64,000 bases of DNA from Ehretia macrophylla (taxonomy: Eukaryota; Streptophyta; Magnoliopsida; Boraginales; Ehretiaceae). Shown here piece by piece: positions 21,720 to 33,240 of this stretch (within the stretch, counting starts at the first letter, position 1; every line of letters begins with the position of its first letter). The notes under the pieces are model-generated. The model made no database searches. It was not told where the DNA came from and saw nothing but the letters and a program-made list of their open reading frames with translations. The translations under genes were made by a program, and so were the position numbers. The stretch lies in contig CM075771.1 in assembly GCA_037974665.1 (NCBI GenBank), positions 24,315,425-24,379,424 on the forward strand, read 5' to 3'.

Positions 21720-21724
21720 CATGA

Positions 21725-22385
21725 TAAATCTCTGCATTTTCATGTCCTCTGGCTGTACCAAAGCCCGCATGTAACGGGAGAGCCTAGTAAAAGTTGCTTC
21801 ATACTGATCCACTGACATATTTCCCAGCTTCAAAGCTATGAACTTTGCTTGATGTCTCTCACGGGCAACCACTGATATATATTTATCTCGGAATTCACGG
21901 ACGAAGTCAGCCCACGAATGTTGATCCCTCTCGGCTTCCCATTTCTCACTAATAGTATGCCACCACTATTCGGCGTCACCCTCTAGAAGAAATATGGCAT
22001 AGGTAATTTTTCTCTCATCACTGCACTCGAGTATTGCAGCCACCTTTTCAAACTTTCTCAACCACAATTCAGCCTTCATATCATCTGGCTCTCCAATGAA
22101 GCTGTAGGCCCCATGATGTAAAAACCTGTCATACAAATTACCTCCGGTAGTACCACTACCCTCAGCTCTTGCAGCCTGATTACCTCTGGCAGCCCCTGTC
22201 TGCCCCTGCTGAGTCACTAATTGAGCAATGGTATTCATAGCAGTAGCCATAGTAGCCAGAATCTGTGCATTGCTAGGTTCTAGTTCTTGCGGTGGTGCAG
22301 TCTTTGCTACACCTTCACCTTCCCCCGGTACATCCTGCCTAGGAACTTCCTCCGGCTTTCTCCTTGGTCTGCCCCTTCTCCTCAT
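21725..22385 (-). pseudogene. gag: M0 gag N-terminal segment
   Basis: ATG at 22385 gives MRRRGRPRRKPEEVPRQ, a Gly/Ala/Gln-rich stretch, then the gag domain (GEPDDMKAELWLRKFEKV, DAE-stop-[17 protein letters not shown]). The stop TAG (about 21966-21968) replaces the Gln of DAEQWW seen in C. The frame resumes unchanged to the S1 insertion. Confidence 0.88.
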
Positions 22386-22753
22386 CTCAAGTAGCTAGAA
22401 TGCAAAGTATTATGATAGGCATATACATAAATTGCAGGTAAAGCACATATGAAGAAGTTCAAATGAATCAACATAAAGTCACATATAACATTAGAAGAAT
22501 GTTCACATACAAGATATTCATAGTCACTTAATCATACTTGACATTCTAGACTTTTCACTTTCAAACATTAACTCTTAAAGACCTTTCGCATTCCATTGTC
22601 ATACTAACATGTTCATTTCCAATTCAAATTTCACTTAGGCAAATCAAAGAACCACTGATTCATGCAATCACAAAATCACCTAATAGACCTCTACCCACAG
22701 ACCGAGAAATTTAACCCGGCTTCATGTATTCATTAGCTCTGATACCACCTAAA
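22386..22753 (-). promoter_or_regulatory. M0 primer-binding site and leader
   Basis: PBS at 22736-22747 (GGTATCAGAGC on the minus strand, initiator tRNA-Met type), six bases from the LTR. The leader has three CACATA (TATGTG) words and no ORF of note. Confidence 0.88.
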
Positions 22754-25211
22754 TGTCACGCCCCGACCCAACCCCACGCTAAAGGTTAAGTCCGGACCCG
22801 ACAAACGGACAGAGTCTCCCCTGTACCGTGGACATTCTAAAAGCCTGTAAACGCTCAATAAAGCCACAACATAACAAGACAAGCATTTATAACTAAAATT
22901 TAAAGCTTCAAGGCCATCCGAGCCTTAAGACATACAATAGTTTAGATTCACACAAGCATGCATCCAACTTTACTTCTTTACAAAACCACTTATCATGCCA
23001 CTCCATGATAGCATTGAAACATTCTTGGGAGTTGAAAACAATTATACCCAAGCATGCAAAGTAGCTAGAAGTAGAAACATAAGTTATTACATGCCATGGT
23101 TCCAAGTTTACTACTACAACAATCCATCTTCCAATTTTGAAATTACATAACATAAACATAGCACTTAGACTACAAAATAGAGCATAAAGTAAACAAACAA
23201 GTTCTTCATTAAACAACAAGAACATAAACCACCCCAGGCAACTAGACATAGCAACTAAGGCAATGGTTCAGTCTGAACCTCCGGTTCTTCTCCTTCAACC
23301 AAATCTAGCTGGGGATCACCCACAGCGTCTCCAGAAACATGTTAGCGAGGTATGAGCAACCACTATTGCCCAGTGAGGGATAAAGGCCAAACGGGACGTG
23401 CAATGCAACAATTATGACAGTTAACAAGAAAATCAAGTAAAGTATACTTGAAACAGTAAATAACGACATATAACAAAGTATGCGATACACTTAACCCCAA
23501 CACTCTAGAGTTCTCTTGTCTTCGATCACGAACCACGATCAACATGCCGGCAAATTCCCAATCACTCCAGTGGGTGTACTCCGGATATACCCCAATAATC
23601 CTACGACCCAACACCCCCTCCGGACTAGGCGAGTGAGGGAATAGGGTACGGAGATCGAATATCCACTGGCAAGCCCGCTGCCGCCCAACCGATATTCAAT
23701 ACAACTGCTCCCGACACTATGGTTGCGCAACCACTATGCAGTGCACATATCAATGGCACGACAATATCAAAAATATAAGCAAAAACACAAGGGAGAATCA
23801 ACAAATTAGGTTGTCCTCGAAACAATTGGAAAAGAAGTAATTTCATATAAACAATTAAGAGATTTACAAAGGGGCATATTCAAGATACACATTAAACTAT
23901 ACCACAAGCTCCATAACAACTTGAAACCATATGTAAACACACAAGAAATCGTGCTAAGGTCTTAGAAGCGTGAGAAAGTCGAATTTGTACTTAAACCCCT
24001 TTGTAACCATACCCGTTTTCCTTTCAAACTCATGTTATGGTTCTAGATTAGCAAGCGGCCTATACAATGCTTATAGTTAACCCCTTAGAGACCTTTAGAT
24101 CCCTTAAAATCACGCAAATACCCGCAATTAGCCTGAAAGCCCCAAATTCCCTCTTTTTAATTTGTACTACACGTACCTCAACCGGGACTCAAATATGAGC
24201 TAACAAAGCTTGGTTAGGTCCTAAATAGCCTAGGATTACTAAATGTGGTGGCCAATTCAATCCGGATTCGCGATAACCCCGCAACCCCATTCTAAAAACC
24301 AACTACTTCTTTCTTTTGCTAGGTTATGAGAAATTATACCCTATGGGGCCTTTCTATTACTTTCATTAACATCCAAAGCACCTATTGGAACCATTAATTC
24401 AAGCTATAAGGTCCGGTTTCTCAAAACCCTAACATTTTCGTCACTATTCATGCCAAATATTTAACGAGCAATTTCAACCGATTAAACTACGAAACAATAG
24501 CAAAAATTAGGTCTCTACTCCTTGTATATATCATACATAAGCATATTTGAGCATTGCAATAGCATTTGATAACAAATCTGAGAATTCAAGAAAGTTGACA
24601 TATATTTCAAATGCAAAAATAGCATGCAAATCCCTCACCAAAGTGTGTAAGAACTCGTAGGAGGCTAGAAGATATCCTAAAGCACTTTCTCCTAGCTTGG
24701 CTTGGGTTGGTTTGAAGATTTGATGATCAAAATCTCTTATTTTTTCTTCTCTAGCTGCTGTCGGCCTAGCTACAGTATTTTCAGCTTATTTTTGTTTTTG
24801 TTTTGCTAAGTTATGACTTGTGTTGTGTGTTGTGTGAGTATATGTTTGGGTAGGTCATCTTGGGTGCATAAATGATATTCTAAAATGAGTCTAGGTAGCT
24901 TTAAAACGAGTCAAATATGCATAAACTAAGTTAGCGAACTAAAATACTTAGTTAAGTCACGTAACACTATTCATTAGATTGGCAAAACATTTTTTTAATG
25001 GGTACTCTTATAGTTCTAAGCTCAAATACACATTTCTGTCATTCCTAAAACAATTATTATGATTTAAGAAAAATGCTAATTCATTATTATTATGCAGTTG
25101 AAAAATGAAAAGAATAGTAACTAAAGAAGGTAGTAAATAAAGCACAGAAGAAATGCGCAAATAGTGGATGCAATAGTAAGCTAGAAGTACGGAAAAATCT
25201 CGGGCGTCACA
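22754..25211 (-). repeat. M0 5' LTR
   Basis: 2458 bp. On the minus strand it begins TGTGACGCCCGAG at 25211 and ends GGGGCGTGACA at 22754. Hairpin at 23353-23372 (TGGGCAA/TTGCTCA). Donor-like TTTG|GTGAGG at 24638. The expected acceptor (near 23332) reads TTTCTG instead of the TTTTAG seen in G. The partner LTR lies outside the window to the left. Confidence 0.88.
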
Positions 25212-26548
25212 ATTACAAAGGGGTTTAAGTTCAATTTTGATTATGTCACGCTTCTAAGACCTTAATATGACTCCTTGTGTGTTTAAATGTGGTTTCAAGA
25301 TGTTTTGGAGTTTTTGTTATAGTTCTATATGAATCTTGATTATGCCCCTTTGTAATTTCTTTAATTGTTATATGAAATTGCTTCTTTTCTAACTGTTTTG
25401 AGGACAACCTACTTTGTTGTTCCTCCCATGTGTTATTGCTCCTATTGTTATTGTTATATTTCCATTGATAAGTGCATGGCATAGTAGTTGTGCAACCATA
25501 ATGTCAGGGGCGGTTGTATTGAATATCAGTTGGGCGGCAACGGGCTTGCTAGTGGATATTCGATCTTCGTGCCCTAGTCCCTCACTCGCTTGGTCTGGAG
25601 ATTGCCAGGGGGTGTTGGGTTGTAGGATTATCAGGGTACATCCGGAGTACACCCACTTGAGTGATTGGGCATTTGCCGGCATATTGATCGTGGTTCATGG
25701 TTCATGGTTCGTGATCGAAGTTAAGAGAATTCTGGAGTGTTGGGGTTAAGTGTATCGTATCATTTGATATGTGTGGTTATTTACTGTTTCAAATGTACTT
25801 TACTTGTCTTCTTGTTTAATTGCTATAATTGTTGCATTGTACGTCCTGGGTAGTCCTTATCCCTCACTGGGAAATAGTGGTTTGCTCATACCTCGCTAAC
25901 ATGTTTTAGGAGACGTTGAGGTTGAACCCCAACTAGATTTGGTAGAGGGTGAAGAGCAACAGGTCCAGACTGATCAACTTCCTTTGTTGCAGTGTCTAGT
26001 TGGTTGAGGTGGATTTATGGTTCTTGTTGTAATGTGGGGACCTTGTTTGCTCTACTTTATGTCCTATTTTATAGCCTAAGTGCTTATGTACATGTTGTGT
26101 GGTTGTAAGCTGAATACTAGATGATTATGGTAGAAGGCATAGAACTATGGCATGTAATAACTTATGTTTCTACTTCTAGCTACTTTGCATGCTTGAGTGT
26201 GAATGCTAGGATATAAGGTTGTTTTCAATTCCTAATAATGTTTAAAGGCTATCATAGAGTGGCATGATAAGCGGTTTTGTAAAGAAAATATATTGTGAAT
26301 GCATTCTGGTGTATATCTAAGCTGTTTGTATGTCTTAAGGCTCGGATGACCTTAAAGTTGGGATCTTTATTTTGGAAATGGCTTTATTGTTGCTCTATAG
26401 CTTATTGAATGCATAGGTTTTCAAAATGTCCACGTTACAGGGGAGACTCTGTCCGTTTTTCTCTAAAATTTTGAGACCGGGTTGGAATTGGGTTGAGAAT
26501 AACATGGTTATTAGAGCCTCCGGTCTCGTGAGGGATCAGGGCGTTACA
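25212..26548 (+). repeat. G: 3' part of a plus-oriented LTR of the M0 family
   Basis: Sequence from 25212 matches the inverted M0 LTR (for example the TACAAAGGGGTTTAAGT region near 23985), and it ends GGGCGTTACA at 26548. M0 therefore entered a relative of itself; the left part of G must lie beyond base 1. It contains a GC-rich block (25500-25680), a hairpin (25868-25888, one bulge) and the acceptor-like TTTTAG ending 25909. The ORF at 25414-25749 lies within LTR sequence and is not a gene. Confidence 0.8.
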
Positions 26549-27868
26549 CCATTATTTGCTTGTCCTCAAGTAAAGGCATCAACTACTTCATAGATTCAAG
26601 AATATTAAATCTAAACAGTCAATGTATTCATACAGTTAGATTTTATAAAATACAAGATTAACAATGAATTTGTCTTCCAAACAATTCCACCCCAAGAAAT
26701 CGTTATGTATCTAGAATAATAGAAACCAACTTAATTACAAAAATTCTTCGAGCCTTTTTAAGCACTTTTAACTCAATTAAGAGGTAGATAAATTAATCAC
26801 ACAAAATTTGTAAAATTGAAAATATTTTCTATGGATAGTCATGAAATGCTAAAACTCAAATACCTTCCAAATCATGTAATACTCCCTTAGATTTTTTTCT
26901 ATACATTTTTGTTCTTTTTTTTTATAGAATAGATGACTCGAATGGTAGCTGTTTAGTTGATTCAATAGCTTCATTGAAGTATTGCCTGTCTTTGGTTGAA
27001 ATGTGTATGGTGAAAGAAGGCTTGTCTGGCAGGATTTAAATTGATAGCTTTTTCATAACAAAAATGCTCAAAAATTGTTAGAAGAAAGCATTTGTTATGG
27101 ATTTCTTTGCTGCCTCTTTTTGTTGAATCAACACTTTTGATATTTGAATGATGTTAAGCGAGTTATCTACACTTTTTTTAATATATATATTTTTTTCTAG
27201 GGAGTATACAGACCTAGAAAAATAAGTCAAATTTTAATAAAACAAAACATCTCACATTGAAAACACTCCAATCTAACTCTTTTTTTGATAATTAATCAAA
27301 AACCTCTAATTGAATCATGTGACGCTATTGGGATGTAATAATAGTTAACAAGGTTTCAAAAAAAATTCTAGATACAAACTCAACTCTAGTGGCTAATCAT
27401 TTTTTCGTTTCATCCTCACAGTTAATTCAAATGTTTTATCACAATCTAACCATATTTCGACAATTAACTACTCAAGTTTAATTATCATGAATAAATGAAG
27501 TAAAAGTGGTGAAATTTTTGAAATTTTTGTATATCAGGATGGGATTAACTTTTTCCTCCTCCTCAAACCCGAGCCTTACATTGCCCTCAATGAAAGAAAA
27601 ACTATGTAATGCAAAGGAAAAAGAAAGATACAACCTGATAAATAATCCATGCAATGTTCCTCAAAAAATTTCTCAAAGAAAAATTGTCAAACAAAATCTC
27701 AAAAGCCAACATTAGCCATGAGTTTAAATAAAAACTAAAATGTTCTAAAGAAAAAATAAAATAAAAAGCATAAACTAAAATAAAAATAGAAAGCACGCCA
27801 TCCGAGTTTCTGTGGAGGTGGGTGGTGAGGAGCTGCTCCTGAACCTCTCAAGAAAGCAACATTAGCTC
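26549..27868 (-). mobile_element. Athila-like element, 3' end region
   Basis: On the minus strand this runs downstream from the env-like ORF. Near its end (26575-26553) it has TACTTGAGGACAAGCAAAT, a sentence typical of Athila/Tat elements just before the polypurine tract. The tract itself is lost at the junction with G. The env-like frame ends at TAG 27735-27737; the rest is AT-rich without a gene that I can support. Confidence 0.6.
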
Positions 27869-27871
27869 TTA

Positions 27872-28250
27872 CAGTGTGTTTGGATTGAGGGGATAAAATT
27901 TAATAAAGGAGAGGAGAGTATTATAAAGGAAAGGAGATGAGAGGATTAAATCATGTTTGTATTGGATAATTTGAGAGAATGAGAGTATCATAAAGGAGTA
28001 TGGGTGTCCTTTGTTTGGATTAGGAAGAAAACTGAAGGGAGAGATGAATTTTATGAGTAAAATGAGTTTCATAAAGGAGACTAACTCTCTCTCCCCTCCA
28101 TTTTACCCTAAATTGGAGGGAAAGAAAGAGTGAACATTGGAGGGGTTGCTTTGACCCCTCAAATTCCTTTCCCCTTAAAAAACTTCCAAACTAAATTCCT
28201 CCTTTACTAAACCTCCTATTCCCCCCATTCCCCTAAATCCAAACACACCG
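27872..28250 (+). mobile_element. Tourist-like (PIF/Harbinger) MITE
   Basis: 379 bp. The left end CAGTGTGTTTGGATTGAGGGG is matched by the inverse of the right end (CGGTGTGTTTGGATTTAGGGG), giving terminal inverted repeats of about 20 bp. The TTA direct repeats (27869-27871 and 28251-28253) fit the TWA target duplication of PIF/Harbinger. No coding capacity, so a transposase in trans would be needed. Strand is arbitrary. Confidence 0.85.
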
Positions 28251-28253
28251 TTA

Positions 28254-28645
28254 AAACAGTTATATCCTCTTGTAGTCCATCAACTTTAGTATTCAGCGCA
28301 TTAAGGTTAGTATTCATCGTCTGCATCTCTCTGTACATCCTTTCCATCAAAGACTCTTTAGACTGAGTACCCCGTTGTTGTGAAGAAGTAGAGCCTTTAG
28401 CAGGTTGAATGGAGGGTCGTGGAGCATTTAATGCTAAGTGCATCTTTCTAATAGATCGCTCCAAATGTTTAAGACTCTTTGCGAACTCCGATTCACCATA
28501 CGAAGTAATAGGGAGATCCATGAATGGCTCATCAGGTGAAAAAGAAAAATTAAACCGTTGAAGTAAATAAACTATCAATTGAGGAAAACGAAGTGTAGAT
28601 GTAGCATCAAACCTCCTCATGTGGTCTATAAGACTTCCCCAATTA
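28254..28645 (-). pseudogene. env-like ORF, C-terminal part (Athila-type third ORF)
   Basis: The readable frame includes FPQLIVYLLQRFNFSF, a Ser/Gln-rich linker and a likely coiled coil (MYREMQTMNTNLNALNTKVD). It is one frame away from the N-terminal part; a G run near 28640 that is one base short explains the shift. The MITE interrupts it at 28253. Beyond the MITE the same frame reopens at 27868 and runs to the stop at 27735, so the MITE entered without other damage. Function of this protein class is not known to me. Confidence 0.7.
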
Positions 28646-29207
28646 CAGCCCCAACATCAAAAAGGTCACCTTGATAAATCCAATACAAGACCTGTAAAAC
28701 AATTCCCGTCCTCTCTTGATCATGACCATATGGGCAAAGGTTCTTTTTAACAATGATATATGTTAACCATATATCCCTCGGACTGGAAGATCTCTTTATA
28801 CCTACACCATGTTCAAGAATCGGACCTCCACACAAATTCGTAGCAATTTCTAAATCTGTAATTCTAGTAGGAAAATCCACATTTGCCACATAAAAATATT
28901 CATGCCCACACAGTATAGTCATGATATCAACAGTAGTAAATATAAAGTCAAAACCATCAACTGACGCACTAAATGTACCATAATCATAAGAAAGATGCTC
29001 ATAAAAACGTCGAATGAGACGAGGAAAAACAATAACATCATCAAAAGGTGGGTGCAGAATGCAGTCAAGAAAATATACCTCAAAATAATTGAAAGCACGT
29101 TGCCCACCTTCGGAAGCCCTCAAAATATCCGAAAAATCAGTTTTAGCCTCAATTTGAGCATTCTCAAGTAGCGCAGTCAATGACAATCTCTGTCTTTTTG
29201 GAGCCAT
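28646..29207 (-). pseudogene. env-like ORF, N-terminal part
   Basis: ATG at 29207 starts MAPKRQRLSLTALLENAQ, followed by FEVYFLDCILHPPF, LIRRFYEHLSYDYGTFSASVDG and a segment with RSSSPRDIWLTYIIVKKNL. The FY-x-x-L start and following layout resemble the plant-transposon protein found as the ORF after pol in Athila/Tat elements (Pfam putative plant transposon protein). The stop at 28626-28628 is read out of the original frame. No signal peptide or clear membrane segment, so the term env-like rests on position in that family only. Confidence 0.7.
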
Positions 29208-31309
29208 GGTCTAAATAATAAACAAAAAACTAAATCAGAAAAATTATGAAAAATAAAAAAAAATATTTGTTTATTTTTTACGTAAAAACTGTTTATACAA
29301 ACAACACCTATTAACAACCACAAAATCACCCATAACGACACACAATATTGACTAGTCATCCACTTAAACCTCCAACATTAATACAATATATAAATCCTAT
29401 ACTTAGAGCAACAAGAAAATATATGTACATTAATCTGAAAATTTTTGGATTTTTTTTATTTATAATTATAATTAAAAGAAATATAAACAGAAAATTTAAC
29501 TAAATTCCATATACATACTCATATACCTACATGTATACATACACATATACATACACATATACATACATATATACATACGTAAATTAGAAAAAAAAATCAT
29601 ACCAAAACTAAGATTGGAAGCTATAGAACAACAATAAAGCATATACAAACAATAAACATCCACCGAAAACCTTCAAAAATACATATATACATACATATAT
29701 AAACATATAAATACATATCTAAATTTGAAATAAAGCTGAAAAATGCGAAAATAAGATAAAAAGAATGAAAACTCACCTTGGGTTGTAGATCGGTAGTGGG
29801 TTTGGGGTGGGAAAGGTTTTTGGTGATGTTTTTGGGGGATTTCTGTGGGTGGGGGTGGTTTTTATGTTTATATTGCTACTGCAATCGGAGCTTAAAACCT
29901 AAGCCCTTACTCCACTTGGGCACTCAAGCGCCTTCAAGGCGAGCGCCCTACTGCGATTTTTTTTTTTTAATAATAATATTATATACATATATAGTAGCCT
30001 AACATATATATATACATAAATATATATACATTATTTAACAGAAATACATTAAACTAAAATCTTAACATATATATAAGTACATAGATATATATATATATAC
30101 ATATATAGATAAATACTATAAATAAAGAAACAAACCACAAAATATTTTATTAAACATTAAAAGACATGAAAATAAAAGTACAACAACATAAGATTATCTC
30201 CTAATCTGGGGAAATGCATGATTGACTTCAATCATTTCTAACATGTCTATGATCCCACTTGATAAAGAAATATATAGGAAAAAGGTAAATGATGAATACA
30301 CTTGCAAACGAGTACACAACCATGACAAATTGATCATTCGTGAGAGTCCTAAACATCATTATGTTGAATGCAACCGAGTAGGGGAAATGAAAGAAGAGAA
30401 ATGTTTTTTTTTAGAGAGAGGAGAGTGAAGGTGACGGTGAAGAGAAATGAAGGGGAGAATGAAGAAAACAGGATTTTAAACCCTTTCTGCTAGGGCTAAT
30501 GGCGCTCGAGAGGGGGATTAGGTGCGCTCGAGCGTGGTCTTCCCGACTTTTAAAAAAAAAAAATGTTTTTGCAAAATTACAAAATTGGAGGATAGAATCT
30601 TCCTCAAACTTATTTTCTACAAGAATACAATTTTTTTTTTAACAATAATAAAATTGGTACAAAAGAGAAAATAAATACATGAATTTTATAACACTCAAAC
30701 ATCTTAGGAAAAAACAAGTGTAAGAATATACAAATGAACACCGACCGATAGTCATCCATCAAGATTCAAACCTTAAATATTCTTCCAAAATAAACAGTTG
30801 GATCCATATTTAATTTAAGAATCTTTGAGTTTAGACTAAATTTAGAGTTCAATCAACTTAACGAAGAGTTGTCCGCCAGTTTGGAAGGTAACACTGGAAG
30901 CCTAGGAAATGCAAAAAAAATAGGATCCCAATCCTATTTCAGTTTCATACCTATGTAGCAAAATAAATCACATCTGAACACCAAATGAATGACATCAAAA
31001 TCTGGATAATAAATCTACCCGCCATAGCATAAGAACTGGCTGAAGCAGAGGTGATGAATCACGTATCACATGCCCCTCATAATGGTATTAGTTATCTTTC
31101 TCTCAAATACCATGAGAGCCACTATTTCTATAACGGTGGAAAAAAGACCTCCTAACGTTGAAGTTAACGCCAATTTAAAGCTAATTGGTAACTAAGCGAC
31201 AACATCTAGAACGAACCTTGGAATATTACCACTGCGAGATACTAAATAACCCAGAGATCACTTGGGTTTATGTGAAGCACACACTCAAGTACAAATAGCA
31301 CCCTGTTCT
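29208..31309. repeat. AT-rich stretch with microsatellites; no gene seen
   Basis: It contains ACATATAC-type microsatellites (about 29518-29580 and 29680-29730), TA-rich runs (29985-30110) and two short GC-rich modules (29895-29962, 30490-30545) with CTCGAG or similar words, also seen at 45315-45360. The modules look like Athila LTR pieces. ORFs at 29778-30002 and 30222-30428 have no recognisable domain. Confidence 0.5.
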
Positions 31310-32248
31310 ATCCACGGAGATTGGGTTATCAAGTTAGGTTAAGTAATTAATTTAGAATTGTTTGACTATCTCCCGTTATGAATAAGTTTGATTAAGTCCA
31401 AAAGTCCATTAAAAGTCCAAAATACGGTATTAAGTCCAAAAGTGAATTGATCAAAAATACAAAATTGAAGAATCACAACACTCAACAATGAAAATCAAAA
31501 GGGTTAATGATTCAGGGTGGTTATAGCTCGGTATACGCAAGTACAAAGTAATTGATTCATATTAAAAGTTAAGTCCTTCAGAAATAGGGCTACAAGCTCC
31601 CACTACTAAAATGAGCCTTTAATTACATAAGTGATAAGATTAATTAATTAGCAAGACTGGATGTGTTGGTACAACGTAACGATATCCAATCTCTCAATTA
31701 ATCTTTCACTTATGTAAACTAGAGTTGTCGGTACAACCAGACTAGAATCCATCAGAGGTAGTCTCGTATTGCCACTGGTTTACAAAACCGGGCGTATATG
31801 TACTTTTAATTAAATATAACATAACTATAAGTATACGTATAATTAATCAAAGAATACTTGGAAATAAAAAATACGAGACTTTAATAAATCTGAATCAAAA
31901 CATATGTACAAGAGTAACCTCCCACGAACCCCCCCGAATCCCGGGTCTAGTGTACCATGATAAACTGTAAAGTACAAGAAATCATAACGAAAACCCAAAT
32001 AAAAGAATACTTATCGTGTTGAACGGATTTCGGTAGACCGGTATGATTTCAATATACTGATGGCTCACTAGACCCTCCCCTCGGGATTAAAACTTTGCAC
32101 ACAACTAAAAATAATAATTAAAACACTCACAACTCACTTCACAAACACTAAAATAGCATAAATTAATTGTGCTAAAAAATAGTGAGGTTAAATGACTGAA
32201 AATATTGCTTACCTTGAATTACCTCTAGCTGTGGTGAGTAGATGGGCG
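31310..32248 (+). repeat. 0.95-kb tandem repeat, unit 1
   Basis: Starts ATCCACGGAGATTGGGTTAT. Contains GCCACTGGTTTACAAAA and GTGTTGAACGGATTTCGG, both repeated in the next units. Period 939 bp to unit 2. No ORF. Confidence 0.9.
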
Positions 32249-33240
32249 ATCCACGGGGATTGGGTTATCAAATTAATTTAAGTCCTTAATTTAGAATTGT
32301 TTGACTATTTCCCGTCACGGATAAGTTGATTAAGTCCAAAAGTCCAAAAGTACAAAAATACAAAAGTACAGAAAATTAGGTCCAAGAAATGTCTACAAAA
32401 TGTCCAAAGATATGGTAGTAACAAGATCCAAAAGTGAATTAAACAAGGGTATTAAACTGAAGAATCATAACACTCAACAATGAAAATCCAGAGGGTTAAT
32501 GATTCAGGGTGGTTATAGCTCGGTATACGCAAGTACAAAATTATTGATTCAGATTAAAAGTTAAGTCCTTCAGAAATAGGGCTACAAGCTCCCACTACTG
32601 AAATGAGCCTTTAATTATATAAGTGATAAAATTAATTAATTAGAAAGACTGGATATGTTGGTACAACCTAACGATATCCAAACTCTCAATTAATCTTCCA
32701 CTTATGTAACCTAGAGGTGTCGGTACAACCGGACTACAATCCATCCGAAGTAGTCTCGTATTGCCACTGGTTTACAAAATTGGGCGTATATGTACTTTCA
32801 ATTAAATATAACATAACTACAAGTATACGTATATTTGATCAAGGTATACTTAGAAATAAAAATACGGGACTTTAATAAATTTGAATCAAAACATATGTAC
32901 ATGAGTAAACCTCACATGTACCACCCCGAATCTCGGGTCTAGTGTGCCATGATAAACAGTGAAGTACAAGAAATCATTACGAAAACCGAAATAAAAGAAT
33001 ACTTATCGTGTTGAACGGATTTCGGTAGACCGGTATGATTTCAATATGCTGATGGCTCACTAGACCCTCCCATCGGGATTAAAACTTTGCACACAACTAA
33101 AAATGATAATTAAAACACTCACAACACACTTCACAAACACTAAAATAGCATAAATTAATTGCGCTAAAAAATAGTAAGGTTAAATGATTGAAAATATTGC
33201 TTACCTTGAATTACCTCTAGCTGTGGCGAGTAGAGGGTCG
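32249..33240 (+). repeat. 0.95-kb tandem repeat, unit 2
   Basis: 992 bp, starts ATCCACGGGGATTGGGTTAT. It is longer than unit 1 mainly through a run of short CAAAAGTAC-type repeats near 32335-32430. Confidence 0.9.

Noticed and set aside
23363..23846. Minus-strand ORFs in M0 5' LTR
   Set aside because: They overlap in several frames across the GC-rich block; the plus-strand ORF 25414-25749 in G is the same block, showing that it is repeat composition.
29518..29730. Evenly spaced ACATATAC units as a possible CRISPR or satellite array
   Set aside because: Simple microsatellite without unique spacers, in a plant-type context.
30222..30428. 68-codon plus-strand ORF
   Set aside because: No recognisable domain or homolog in the window; lies in decayed AT-rich DNA.
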